From Candidatus Hydrogenedentes bacterium UBA2224 (GTDB taxonomy: Bacteria; Hydrogenedentota; Hydrogenedentia; Hydrogenedentales; SLHB01): a DNA stretch of 38,911 bases. A program made the translations under genes and the position numbers. The notes under the pieces are model-generated. The model was not told the DNA's origin and did not search any database. It saw only the letters and a list, made by a program, of their open reading frames with translations. The stretch spans positions 1-38,911 of the forward strand of contig DDYW01000116.1 in NCBI GenBank assembly GCA_002348185.1. Direction: 5' to 3'. Below are positions 1-7,935 of the stretch, one piece after another. Within the stretch, counting starts at the first letter, position 1. Each line of letters opens with the position of its first letter.

Positions 1-177
1 CAAGGCGTTACGGTGATGAAGCCGGGCGCCGGCGCCAAGGTGAGCGCGGTCGCCAAGGCCGTCGCTGACACCAAGGAAGAACGCATCACCGATGTGCCGG
101 TCAGCGGAGCATCTCCGGACGACGGCGTCGAGGAAATCGGCAGCGAAGACCTCGAGGCGGGCGACGAAGAAGAATAA
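1..177 (+). CDS. gyrA: DNA gyrase subunit A, C-terminal end (partial)
   Basis: Frame 1 is open from the first base to TAA at 175-177 and gives 58 residues; the 5' part lies outside the window. The fragment begins QGVTVMKPGAGAKVSAVAKA, which fits the last blade of the GyrA C-terminal beta-pinwheel (the usual pattern is GV-x-hydrophobic-M-x-L-x-x-G-D-x-V-x-x-V-A). A Glu/Asp-rich tail ending DEEE follows, as is common at GyrA C-termini. GyrA is the DNA-breaking and DNA-wrapping subunit of gyrase and works in the cytoplasm with GyrB. ParC has a related but more divergent C-terminal domain and cannot be fully excluded from so short a piece. The gene runs toward the polysaccharide locus but is separated from it by 183 bases, so it is probably not co-transcribed by design. 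Confidence 0.8.
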   Translation, partial: QGVTVMKPGAGAKVSAVAKAVADTKEERITDVPVSGASPDDGVEEIGSEDLEAGDEEE

Positions 178-360
178 ACACCGGGTTCGAGCGGACTCCC
201 GGGACTCGAGGAAGGCGCGCAACGGGGCTTCGAGGCGGAGGTCCGTTGTGTGCACCGAATCTCCGGGCATAGGGGGAGGAGATGGCCATCTCGTACAACG
301 CTTTATGGCGGGCGCGCCCGGTTCGCGTTGCGGATGCGGCGCTGAACCCGGGGAGGCGGC

Positions 361-1839
361 ATGCCTGATGACCCGGCCTCCGGGCCTACTCACGACCCCG
401 TGGCGGCCGGCGCACCCATGGCCCGCCCGCGTTCTCTGAAGCGCCTGGCCATTCGCGGGTCCGTCTGGACCTTTGCCGGGTACGGCATCACGCAGGTCAT
501 TCGCCTCGGCGGCAACATCATTCTCACCAGCCTGCTCTTTCGCGAAGCCTTCGGCCTGATGGTGATGATCAACATCTACCTTCAGGGGCTCGCGATGCTG
601 ACCGACCTCGGCATCGCGCCCAGCATCGTGCAGAATCCAAAGGCCGAAGATCCGGAATTCCTGCGCACGGCCTGGACCCTTCAACTGCTGCGCGGACTCG
701 GCCTCTGGCTGGGCGCCCTCGCGTTCACGCTTCCCGCCGCCTGGTATTTCAATCAACCCGCGCTGCGCGTGTTTTTGCCCGTCGCGGGCCTGAACCTGTT
801 GATCGTCAGCCTCGACTCCACAAACCTCCATCTGCTGCACCGCCACGTGAACGTGCCCCTGCAGACGCTGCTCTCCGTCATCACCCAGGTCGCGGGACTG
901 ATTGTGAGTGTGACCGGCGCGCTGGTCTGGCGGGTATACGCGGAATTCCGCACCCTCAGTGCCATGCTCGAGGCGTTCTCCACAGGCGGCGACTGGCGCC
1001 ACGTCCAGTTCGACGAATCGTTCTACTGGATGGGCGTCTGGGCGCTGGTCGCCGGAACCCTCGTGGGCATGGTGTTTCATACCCTGCTCACCTATCAGAT
1101 TCCGGGCCCGCGAATGGGTTTCGCATGGCGAAAAGAGTACGCCCACCAGCTTATCCACTTCGGAAAATGGATCTTTGTGAGCTCCCTACTGACCTTCCTG
1201 GCCAACAACCTCGACCGCACGGTCCTCGCGCGGTTCCTCGATATCGGCATGCTCGGGGTCTATGGCATTGCCTACATGTTTGCCAGCTCGATTGTGGGAT
1301 TGCTGCGGAGCCTGTCCAACAGCGTCCTGTTCCCTGTCTACGCGGAGATGGCTCGCGAGCGGCCCGAGGCGTTGCGCAAACGCTCCACGCATGTCCGTCT
1401 GCTGCTCATGGCCGTCACTCTGCCCGTGCTCTGGGGAATGGTGCTGGTCGGGCCGGAGTTTATAAAGTTTGTGTACCAGCCGGAGTACTGGGACGCGGGC
1501 TATTTGCTGCAATTGCTGGCATGCGGCTCGATCCTGTCGGGCATGGCCGCACCGGTCGAGGTCGTCTTCCTGGCCGTGGGCGACTCGTTCCGGCACTTTC
1601 TGACGATGCTCAGCCGTTCGGCGACGCTGCTGCTGGCCATGGCCATTGGCGGCTATCTGAACGGCAGCGCCGGCATCATCTGGGGTGTGGTGCTCGCGCC
1701 CGCGCTCCAGTATCCATTCCTGTCCGCTCTGGGCCGGAAATACGGGGTCTGGGTGCCCTGGCTCGATGCCCTGGGCGTGGTGGTCTCGGCGCTTGTGCTC
1801 GCGGCCGGGCTCTGGTGCAAGCGCCTCATCCTGGGGTAG
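361..1839 (+). CDS. Oligosaccharide flippase family protein (Wzx-like, MOP superfamily)
   Basis: This predicted inner-membrane protein of 492 residues would flip lipid-linked oligosaccharide units to the periplasm. Hydrophobic segments run almost from end to end after about residue 30. The N-terminal stretch with RGSVWTFAGYGITQVIRLGG and the central WIFVSSLLTFLANNLDRTVL are typical of the polysaccharide-biosynthesis/MATE-like exporters. The length matches the family. The ATG at 361 follows GGGGAGG at 350-356, a short but usable spacing; an ATG at 418 is the alternative and would remove 19 polar residues. A loop of about 30 residues between helices (roughly residues 195-225) is longer than usual. 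The polymerase-like gene follows 125 bases later on the same strand, which supports a Wzx/Wzy-type polysaccharide locus. Confidence 0.85.
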   Translation: MPDDPASGPTHDPVAAGAPMARPRSLKRLAIRGSVWTFAGYGITQVIRLGGNIILTSLLFREAFGLMVMINIYLQGLAMLTDLGIAPSIVQNPKAEDPEFLRTAWTLQLLRGLGLWLGALAFTLPAAWYFNQPALRVFLPVAGLNLLIVSLDSTNLHLLHRHVNVPLQTLLSVITQVAGLIVSVTGALVWRVYAEFRTLSAMLEAFSTGGDWRHVQFDESFYWMGVWALVAGTLVGMVFHTLLTYQIPGPRMGFAWRKEYAHQLIHFGKWIFVSSLLTFLANNLDRTVLARFLDIGMLGVYGIAYMFASSIVGLLRSLSNSVLFPVYAEMARERPEALRKRSTHVRLLLMAVTLPVLWGMVLVGPEFIKFVYQPEYWDAGYLLQLLACGSILSGMAAPVEVVFLAVGDSFRHFLTMLSRSATLLLAMAIGGYLNGSAGIIWGVVLAPALQYPFLSALGRKYGVWVPWLDALGVVVSALVLAAGLWCKRLILG

Positions 1840-1964
1840 ACGCGCCATGCGCGGCATGGACGCCCCGCGGTTTTTGCGCGGATTGCAGACAGACCCCTAC
1901 AATGGAGCCGGGAAGACGGGTGCGCCGGAGGGCGTGCCGGTAGCTAACGGCAAAGGGCGTAGCG

Positions 1965-3353
1965 ATGCTGGTCATGCCTGAGGGCAACAGTCTGGTGCCT
2001 ATCGTATTGCTGGGATGGATCCCGGTGATATTCATCCTTTTCGCCCTGCTGCCCGGCCGGCGGGCCGCGCTGATCGCTTTCCTGGGCGGATGGATGTTTC
2101 TTCCCAACGCCGGGTTCCAGCTTCAGTACTTCCCCGAATACAACAAAGCAACAGCCACCTGCGTCGGCATTTTCGCGGCCGCGCTGGTCTTCGATACCCA
2201 CCGGTTCCGGAAGTTCCGCCTGTGCTGGATAGACCTGTTCCCGTTGGTTCTCGCCGTGGTGCCCTTCTTTTCGTCCCTCTCGAACGGGCTCGGGGCCTAC
2301 GACGGCCTCTCCGCCATGACGAGCGCTTTCGCCGCCTGGGTGCTTCCCTATCTCGTCGGCCGCCTGTATTTCACCGACCTCCAGGGCATGCGGGAACTGA
2401 TCCTGGGATTCTTCATCGCGGGACTGATCTATCTCCCGTTCTGCCTCTGGGAGATGCGCATGAGCCCCAACCTGCATCACCACATCTACGGGTTCAATCC
2501 CAGCGCCTTCATTCAAGCCTACCGGGGCGGCGGCTACCGGCCCGTGGTCTTCATGCGGCATGGACTCATGACGGCCATGTTTATGGGCATGAGCACGCTC
2601 TGCGGCTGCGCCCTCTGGTTCTCCGGCGCGAAAAAGACCTTCATGAATCTGCCGATCGCGTTGCCCGTCGGCGCCCTCGCGCTGACGACCCTGCTGAGCC
2701 GGTCCGCGGGCGCCCAGGCGCTGATGCTGGCCGGCATCGGCGCGCTGCTTTTCATGCGCTATGCCAGGAACCCTCTCCCCATCGTAGCCGTCGCGTTGTT
2801 CGTCGTCGCCTATGTCGTGATCCGGGGCGGCGGCCTGTGGGACGGCCAGGGCCTGATCCGCCTCGCCGATGATGTGTTCGGCGCGGAACGCGCACGCTCG
2901 CTCGATACGCGCGTCATCAACGAGAATGCCCTCTCCGCCAAGGCGCGCCAGCGGTTCCTGCTCGGCTGGGGCGGATGGGGACGCAACCGTGTAAAGGACG
3001 ATTTAGGACGCGACGCAAGCATCACGGACGGGCTCTGGGTGATCATTTTCGGCACCAATGGGGCTATCGGCATTGCCGCGTTCCTCGCCACCATGCTCGT
3101 GCCTGCCGTGGTGCTCACCAGCCGGGTCCCGCCACGTTTCTGGATGCATCCTTCCGCGGCGGCCGCTACCGTGGCCGCGCTGATCTGTTGCCTCTGGGTG
3201 GTGGACTGTATCCCGAATTCTATGTTCAACCCGATTTACATGGTTACCGCCGGCGGCCTGGCCGGGTTCCGCAAGGTCCGGGTGTTCTTGCGGCAGCCTG
3301 CCCGGAATCTCCAGCGGCCGGACGGCCTTGCCGCGGCAAACCGCCCCGCGTAG
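1965..3353 (+). CDS. O-antigen polymerase/ligase-like membrane protein
   Basis: This 462-residue polytopic membrane protein is likely a Wzy-type polymerase or an O-antigen ligase, linking repeat units on the periplasmic face. Many hydrophobic helices are interrupted by a larger polar segment around residues 285-345, which contains RARSLDTRVIN and GWGGWGRNR, followed by DASITDGLW and an aromatic/Gly-rich helix. A big periplasmic loop with Arg residues and a following conserved helix is the usual architecture of the Wzy_C/WaaL family. The start ATG at 1965 has AAAGGG at 1952-1957; a second in-frame ATG lies at 1974. It ends 9 bases before the next glycosyltransferase gene, so the two are probably one transcript. 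Sequence identity in this family is low, so polymerase versus ligase cannot be decided from sequence alone. Confidence 0.75.
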   Translation: MLVMPEGNSLVPIVLLGWIPVIFILFALLPGRRAALIAFLGGWMFLPNAGFQLQYFPEYNKATATCVGIFAAALVFDTHRFRKFRLCWIDLFPLVLAVVPFFSSLSNGLGAYDGLSAMTSAFAAWVLPYLVGRLYFTDLQGMRELILGFFIAGLIYLPFCLWEMRMSPNLHHHIYGFNPSAFIQAYRGGGYRPVVFMRHGLMTAMFMGMSTLCGCALWFSGAKKTFMNLPIALPVGALALTTLLSRSAGAQALMLAGIGALLFMRYARNPLPIVAVALFVVAYVVIRGGGLWDGQGLIRLADDVFGAERARSLDTRVINENALSAKARQRFLLGWGGWGRNRVKDDLGRDASITDGLWVIIFGTNGAIGIAAFLATMLVPAVVLTSRVPPRFWMHPSAAAATVAALICCLWVVDCIPNSMFNPIYMVTAGGLAGFRKVRVFLRQPARNLQRPDGLAAANRPA

Positions 3354-3362
3354 CGCGAAAGG

Positions 3363-4664
3363 ATGAATCGATTGGCTCGTATCCGTGTGTTGGTCATTGC
3401 TGAGGCCGCCAATCCCGAGTGGGTCAGCGTACCGCTCGTGGGATGGTCGCTGGCCCAAGCCTTGCGCGCACGCTTCGACGTCCATCTGGTCACCCAGATC
3501 AGAAACGCCGCCGCCATTCGTGCCGTCGGTCTGGAAGAGGGGCTCGATTTCACGGCCATCGATTCCGAGCGGGTCGCACGCCCGCTCTACCGCGTTTCCA
3601 CGTTTCTGCGGGGCGGCAGCGGCGGCGGGTTCACGATCGGGGTGGTGTTCCAGGTGCCCGCCTACTACTACTTCGAACACCTGGTCTGGAAGAAGTTCCG
3701 CACGCGCATCCAGGATGGCGAGTTCGACGTGGTCCACCGCGTCACGCCACTCACGCCGACGTTTCCGAGCGTGCTCGCGAAGAAATGCGCGCGCGCGGAC
3801 GTGCCCTTCGTGTGGGGGCCCATCAACGGCGGCGTGCCCTGGCCCCGGGAGTTCGATGCCGTTCGCCGCAAAGAGCGGGAATGGCTCACTTACGTGCGCG
3901 GCGCCTACAAACTCCTCCCCGCATACCGCGCGACGCGGACGTATGCCGCGGCCATCCTCACCGGCTCCCGCGACACCCTGGCGCAGATGCCCGCAATCCA
4001 CCACAGCAAATGCATCTATCTTCCGGAAAACGGCATCTGGCCGGAACGCTTCTCCGAGCAGGCCGAAGCGCCCGCCGGAATGCCGCTGCGCGTGGCTTTT
4101 GTGGGCCGGCTCGTGCCCCTCAAAGGCGTGGACATGCTCCTCGAAGCCGCCGCCCCGCTCGTCAAGGAAGGGTAACTTATCGTGGACATCCTGGGCGACG
4201 GGCCCGAGATGCCCCGATTGCGCGAGATGGTGACGTGCCTGGACGTTCCGGACGGAGTCTGCCTGCACGGATGGATACCGCACGAGCAATTGCAGGGCCA
4301 TCTCACGCGGTGCCACCTCTTCGGGTTTCCGAGCGTGCGTGAATTCGGCGGTGGCGTGGTTCTGGAAGCTATGGCGCTCGGACTGGTTCCCATCGTCGTG
4401 GACTATGCAGGACCCGGGGAACTGGTCACGGCTGACACGGGGTACAAGGTGCCGATGGGCCGGCGCGAGGAGATCGTGCGGGGTTTTCGCGACGTCCTGC
4501 AGGCCATTTGCGCGGAACCGGAGCAGCTCCGCGCTCGGGGCGAGCGCGCCAGAAACCGGGTCATGACGCTGTTTACATGGGAGCAGAAAGCCGCGCAGAT
4601 CGGTGAGGTCTACGAGTGGGTGCTTGGCCACAGAACGGCCAGGCCCGATTTCGGCATCAACTAG
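3363..4664 (+). pseudogene. GT4 glycosyltransferase split by an in-frame TAA
   Basis: One reading frame encodes a complete GT-B fold glycosyltransferase of about 433 codons, but codon 271 (4173-4175) is TAA. The N-terminal piece (3363-4175) carries the acceptor domain and the first strand-helix of the donor domain (VAFVGRLVPLKG, about residues 249-260). The C-terminal piece resumes at once with VDILGDGPEMPRL and contains the E-x7-E donor motif, EFGGGVVLE (codons 327-335). A GT4 enzyme would add a sugar from an activated donor to the polysaccharide repeat unit. The stop is explained by one base change, for example AAA or GAA to TAA. AAGGAAGGG at 4164-4172 stands 9 bases before an in-frame GTG at 4182, so restart of the C-terminal part is conceivable. 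The stop falls inside the donor domain, not in the interdomain linker, so a dead gene or a sequence error is the simpler reading. Confidence 0.8.
4173..4175 (+). other. Premature in-frame stop codon (TAA) in the glycosyltransferase
   Basis: TAA follows GGG (4170-4172) and precedes CTT ATC GTG GAC. The frame is unchanged on both sides and family similarity continues across it, so this is a nonsense substitution and not a frameshift. Confidence 0.9.
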
Positions 4665-4756
4665 CCGGGGCGTTCGCGAGCGAGTTACACGAAAGCGGAC
4701 AGGAAATCAGTGCTCTTGGATGACGATATCTGCATCATCTGCGCCAGGAATTACCA

Positions 4757-5929
4757 CTACTGATAGTCACTGCTGGCAAGGCTGTGGCTTAACTGCCACG
4801 CCCGGTCCCCTTCATCGTATCGCAGCCATCGCGAAATTAAATCGCCCCATTTGACCGGGCACTGCAGCGATTCCCAGGCCCGATTTGATTGCTGCGACAG
4901 GGATGCATAAAGGGCAGGCTCGCGCTGTAACCTTCGAATTGCATTAGCCAGACTGGCGGGATCGCCTGCCCGAAAAATCAACGCGCTTTGTTCATGAGCG
5001 ATTCTGCCTGTGAACATCGGATGATCTGAAGCAATGAGTGGCGTGCGAGCGCACAGAGCATCGTAGATGGTCATGGGCAGCCCCTCCGGATACTCATGTC
5101 TGCTTGGCACGAGGACTGCGTCATGTTCGTGCATTAACGCAACGACTTGGGGATGGGGAACGCGGTGGGTGATGAAGTGAATCAGTTCCCATGCTCCGCA
5201 TTGTCTGGCCAGAGTGGCGAACTCGTCCGAGGGCGATGTTCCCGCCAATACTGTCAGACAGGTCTCTTCTGGTGAGCCGCGCAGCAAGCCAATGGCCTCG
5301 ATGCAATCCCCCAAGCCTTTAGCCCTGGATAGATGGCCGACGTAGATGGCTTTGAATGGGCTGGCACCGGGCTTGATCTTGGGGGCATAGCCGTCTGGTG
5401 TGATCGAAGACGGCCAATCCCACGGAATGATCTTCACCGGATCAACACCAATGCGTGCAAGATCGCGCGACGAATTGATGTTATGATTAGCGACCCACGG
5501 AAATGAATCTGTATTCAAGACGCGGCTCAAATGCCTGTAATCAAAATACCGGCGAATCCCACCTCGTGGAAAACTGTCGGCAAACAAAGGAAGAGTTCGT
5601 GTCTCGCGTTTCGACAACCATCGAAGTAGGCCCGTAAGTGGCGTTGCGACGATCGTGTGCGTTGGCTCCAGGTTCGTGAGCAAATTTCGAAGCCGACGCT
5701 CGCCACCAGTCTCCCGGATGCGCATACCTATCGCGTGAACTCCATTCGATAGGATCTTGTCGTAAGCGTTGGCGTTCAGACAAACCACTGTAACGGGCCC
5801 GAGTTCCTGATTCAGGCGGGCAACATACTCAACGGAGTACTTCTGCGCGAAATACGTCTCCTCGCCTCCGGCCTCAAAGCGCTCGACCGCTTCGCCATAA
5901 TCCCCGTACTGTACAAAAATGATCCGCAT
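4757..5929 (-). CDS. GT4 family glycosyltransferase
   Basis: This 390-residue GT-B glycosyltransferase probably builds the surface polysaccharide. The C-terminal domain shows the donor-site strand-helix YVGHLSRAKGLGDCIEAIG and the motif EYPEGLPMTIYDALCARTPLIASD, a typical GT4 nucleotide-sugar site. The second acidic residue of the E-x7-E pattern is Asp here (EGLPMTIYD), a conservative change. The open frame extends to 5959, but the ATG at 5927-5929 is preferred: AAAGAGGA lies just upstream with normal spacing, and the product then begins MRIIFVQYGDYGE, the usual first beta strand. Base composition is lower in GC than the flanking genes and the strand is opposite to the flippase and polymerase genes. 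The sugar donor and acceptor cannot be told from the sequence. It converges on the broken glycosyltransferase, with a 92-base gap. Confidence 0.85.
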   Translation of the reverse strand: MRIIFVQYGDYGEAVERFEAGGEETYFAQKYSVEYVARLNQELGPVTVVCLNANAYDKILSNGVHAIGMRIRETGGERRLRNLLTNLEPTHTIVATPLTGLLRWLSKRETRTLPLFADSFPRGGIRRYFDYRHLSRVLNTDSFPWVANHNINSSRDLARIGVDPVKIIPWDWPSSITPDGYAPKIKPGASPFKAIYVGHLSRAKGLGDCIEAIGLLRGSPEETCLTVLAGTSPSDEFATLARQCGAWELIHFITHRVPHPQVVALMHEHDAVLVPSRHEYPEGLPMTIYDALCARTPLIASDHPMFTGRIAHEQSALIFRAGDPASLANAIRRLQREPALYASLSQQSNRAWESLQCPVKWGDLISRWLRYDEGDRAWQLSHSLASSDYQ

Positions 5930-6229
5930 GAAGTCCTCTTTAGGAGCCACACAATTCACTCAATGAGCAGATGGCATCACGCCATCTACTGCAACTGAAG
6001 GCTCGCCACTTTCATCAACACCTTTGCCGCAATTGCCCTTCCATGGCTTGGCTATCTTTCCTTACTACGATCTTGGTTACGCCATTCGGCTCGATGATAC
6101 AGGTTGGACGCCGACTGAAATACATACCGCGGACCGAGCGTTGCAGCCAAGATTAAAGCGCGGCGCATGGATAGTGTTTGCACCGGTCAACAACGGGAAA
6201 ATAGAGAACTGTTCGCTTTCGCTCAACGT
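5930..6229. other. Intergenic gap with an inverted repeat
   Basis: This 300-base spacer separates the pyruvyl transferase gene from the downstream glycosyltransferase on the minus strand. The only clear structure is a perfect 7-bp inverted repeat, AGATGGC (5969-5975) and GCCATCT (5981-5987), with a 5-base loop. It is about 40 bases upstream of the glycosyltransferase start and could be an operator or a leader hairpin. A plus-strand frame at 6024-6308 is open but resembles no family I know. Confidence 0.4.
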
Positions 6230-7324
6230 TCAAAAACGACGGATCCACTCTTCGAACGCGTCCAGACCCACCTCCACCTTCTCTCGAGCAGTCTTGAAGG
6301 CAGACTGAACCTCCACATCAGCAAGCACAACGGGATTGTTCAGGAACTGTTCTATTGTCTCTTGGGAAAGTTCATTAACTGAAAATATGGGTATGCTAAT
6401 AAGACCGATATCTTTAAGCATGTCGCGTACTTTGTTTGTGCCGGATTCCACTTGAAACTGGAGTATGCGTCGATTGCCATTTAGTAATGCGATTATTGTG
6501 GTGTGGAGACGGCAGGAAACAATAGCCTCCCGGATATGCTCAAACGGTTCATACATTCCGTCATCCCCGAATATCCTCGTGTGTGGTATGCGCGGAGTTC
6601 CATACCCTTCCTCCGCCATTTCGGGTCCCAGCGGTTTCTCAATACGAACGAAGTCGACGGTTTCATGCAATTCTGCTATCCATCGTACTATGCCCCGTAA
6701 ACGCTCCAGATATTCGTCTGTGGCACCCTCCTGGGGAATGCGCAATGCAACTGCCAAGCCGGGGAGATGATCCGAGTCGCGAGGTGTATTTCTCCATACG
6801 ATATCCATTGAGGTAATCACGTTCTTTGCTCCCGATGCAAGTGCGCACGCCGCGGAGGCGGAAGTCCGCGCCACGATGAGCTCACAGGAAGCGACGGATT
6901 CTCTGACGGTTGCGTTCTCCAATGCCTTTTTTTCTATCGAATGGAAGATAATCGCGCGGTGTTTGGTATTTGGATACAGTCTGAACACATCGGTTTTACA
7001 GTAGGTATGGTTTATGCGTCCCCCGGGACCCTCTATCACAGCATCCCATTTGTAGTCAACAAAAGCTGGAATCCTGTACCCTCTGTTCAGATTTGTCCTG
7101 AGAAGCTCCACCATTTTTCGTGGAAGGCTAACACTGCTCGCCATACAGAGTTCAGGGAATTCGGCGATTAGTTTATGACAATACTGTACATCCATTAACG
7201 GGACTGGATCCAATGCAAACTGGACCTCATTCAGAATTCCCCTTTCGCGCAGAGCTGAAAAGAAGGCGAAGTGGTGGGGATAATCAGTATTACCATGAAC
7301 TCCTTTGTATGCTACCAGAGGCAT
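6230..7324 (-). CDS. Polysaccharide pyruvyl transferase family protein
   Basis: This protein of 364 residues probably transfers a pyruvate ketal from phosphoenolpyruvate to a sugar of the surface polysaccharide. Family features are the N-terminal HGNTDYPHH region, the mid-protein segment IVARTSASAACALASGAKNV (the family's re-start of the second Rossmann half), and near the C-terminus an acidic helix followed by IVSCRLHTTIIALLNGNRR, which matches the conserved S-R-x-H segment of PS_pyruv_trans. The frame is open to a GTG at 7414 and has ATGs at 7357 and 7351. The ATG at 7322-7324 is preferred because AGGGA stands 8 bases before it. Its composition matches the adjacent GT4 gene, and both are probably part of one transferred glycan module. 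The start is uncertain by up to 30 residues. Confidence 0.7.
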   Translation of the reverse strand: MPLVAYKGVHGNTDYPHHFAFFSALRERGILNEVQFALDPVPLMDVQYCHKLIAEFPELCMASSVSLPRKMVELLRTNLNRGYRIPAFVDYKWDAVIEGPGGRINHTYCKTDVFRLYPNTKHRAIIFHSIEKKALENATVRESVASCELIVARTSASAACALASGAKNVITSMDIVWRNTPRDSDHLPGLAVALRIPQEGATDEYLERLRGIVRWIAELHETVDFVRIEKPLGPEMAEEGYGTPRIPHTRIFGDDGMYEPFEHIREAIVSCRLHTTIIALLNGNRRILQFQVESGTNKVRDMLKDIGLISIPIFSVNELSQETIEQFLNNPVVLADVEVQSAFKTAREKVEVGLDAFEEWIRRF

Positions 7325-7935
7325 GGCCGTTGTCCCTGTGTAAGGCCCCATATACATCCGTATGGGGACAGTGCTTCCTTGCGTTGGTGTCTTAGTGCTC
7401 CTGCACCCATTCACGAGATTCGATTATGTGATCACAAAAACGATATTGTCAATCCCCTGTCGAAGGTCCAAGTATTGAGATTCGCGCGGTTGGGGCCGTA
7501 ACGTTGCCGGTCGGTTACGGATGGTGAGGTCTAGCGGTTACCCCCGGGAATAATGTGCACCTGCGGTAGGTCCGAAGGCATGTACACACGCTGTATATAG
7601 GGGTCCGGCGCCTGAGTGCCGAAAAGGGGTTGTTTTGGAGGGTCTTACGGCGCGAATGCGCATTGCGGTGGCAAAGAATTGCCATTCTGCCAGAATTCGC
7701 CTTGCTCAAGTTCCCTCGGGAACCACATTCCAAGATCGCTTAAGAAGTCCCAAACGCACAAGACATGATTTCTGGCGGATTTAGGGTGTGAATGTACCAC
7801 GAATTGAATGGAAAGCCTCTGGCATGTCTTTTGCGTAACGAAAGCAACATTTGGATGCAGCGGTCTCTTGTGACGTGGTATAGTCAGGTCTGCTCTTCGG
7901 GGCAACGTGAATCACCTTAGCAAAGATTGTGAACA
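7325..7935. other. Divergent intergenic region with an inverted repeat
   Basis: About 610 bases separate the divergent pyruvyl transferase and secreted-protein genes, so promoters for both must lie here. I see a perfect 7-bp inverted repeat, CCGTAAC (7496-7502) and GTTACGG (7514-7520), with an 11-base spacer. A related GGTTACC follows at 7535-7541. This could be a regulator site. No sigma70 promoter with good spacing is evident. Minus-strand open frames at 7515-7733 and 7645-7905 have no recognisable family, ribosome-binding site or domain, and I do not call them genes. Confidence 0.4.

Noticed and set aside
181..205. GGGTTCGAG resembling a tRNA T-loop
   Set aside because: The arm would need an oversize loop, and no acceptor, D or anticodon arms can be drawn around it.
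282..368. Small open frame of 28 codons with GGAGG directly upstream, overlapping the flippase start
   Set aside because: The ribosome-binding site is only 2 bases from the ATG, the composition is that of random GC-rich DNA, and the peptide has no leader-like features. It remains possible as a coupling peptide but is not supported.
3003..4631. Minus-strand open frame of 542 codons over the split glycosyltransferase
   Set aside because: Considered because the plus-strand gene is broken, but the plus frame has clear GT4 motifs on both sides of the stop, while the minus frame has none.
6024..6308. Plus-strand open frame of 94 codons in the gap before the pyruvyl transferase end
   Set aside because: The protein resembles no family, has no clear ribosome-binding site, and its 3' third is antisense to the pyruvyl transferase gene.
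7645..7905. Minus-strand open frame of 86 codons in the divergent spacer
   Set aside because: No domain, no ribosome-binding site, and composition like the surrounding noncoding DNA.
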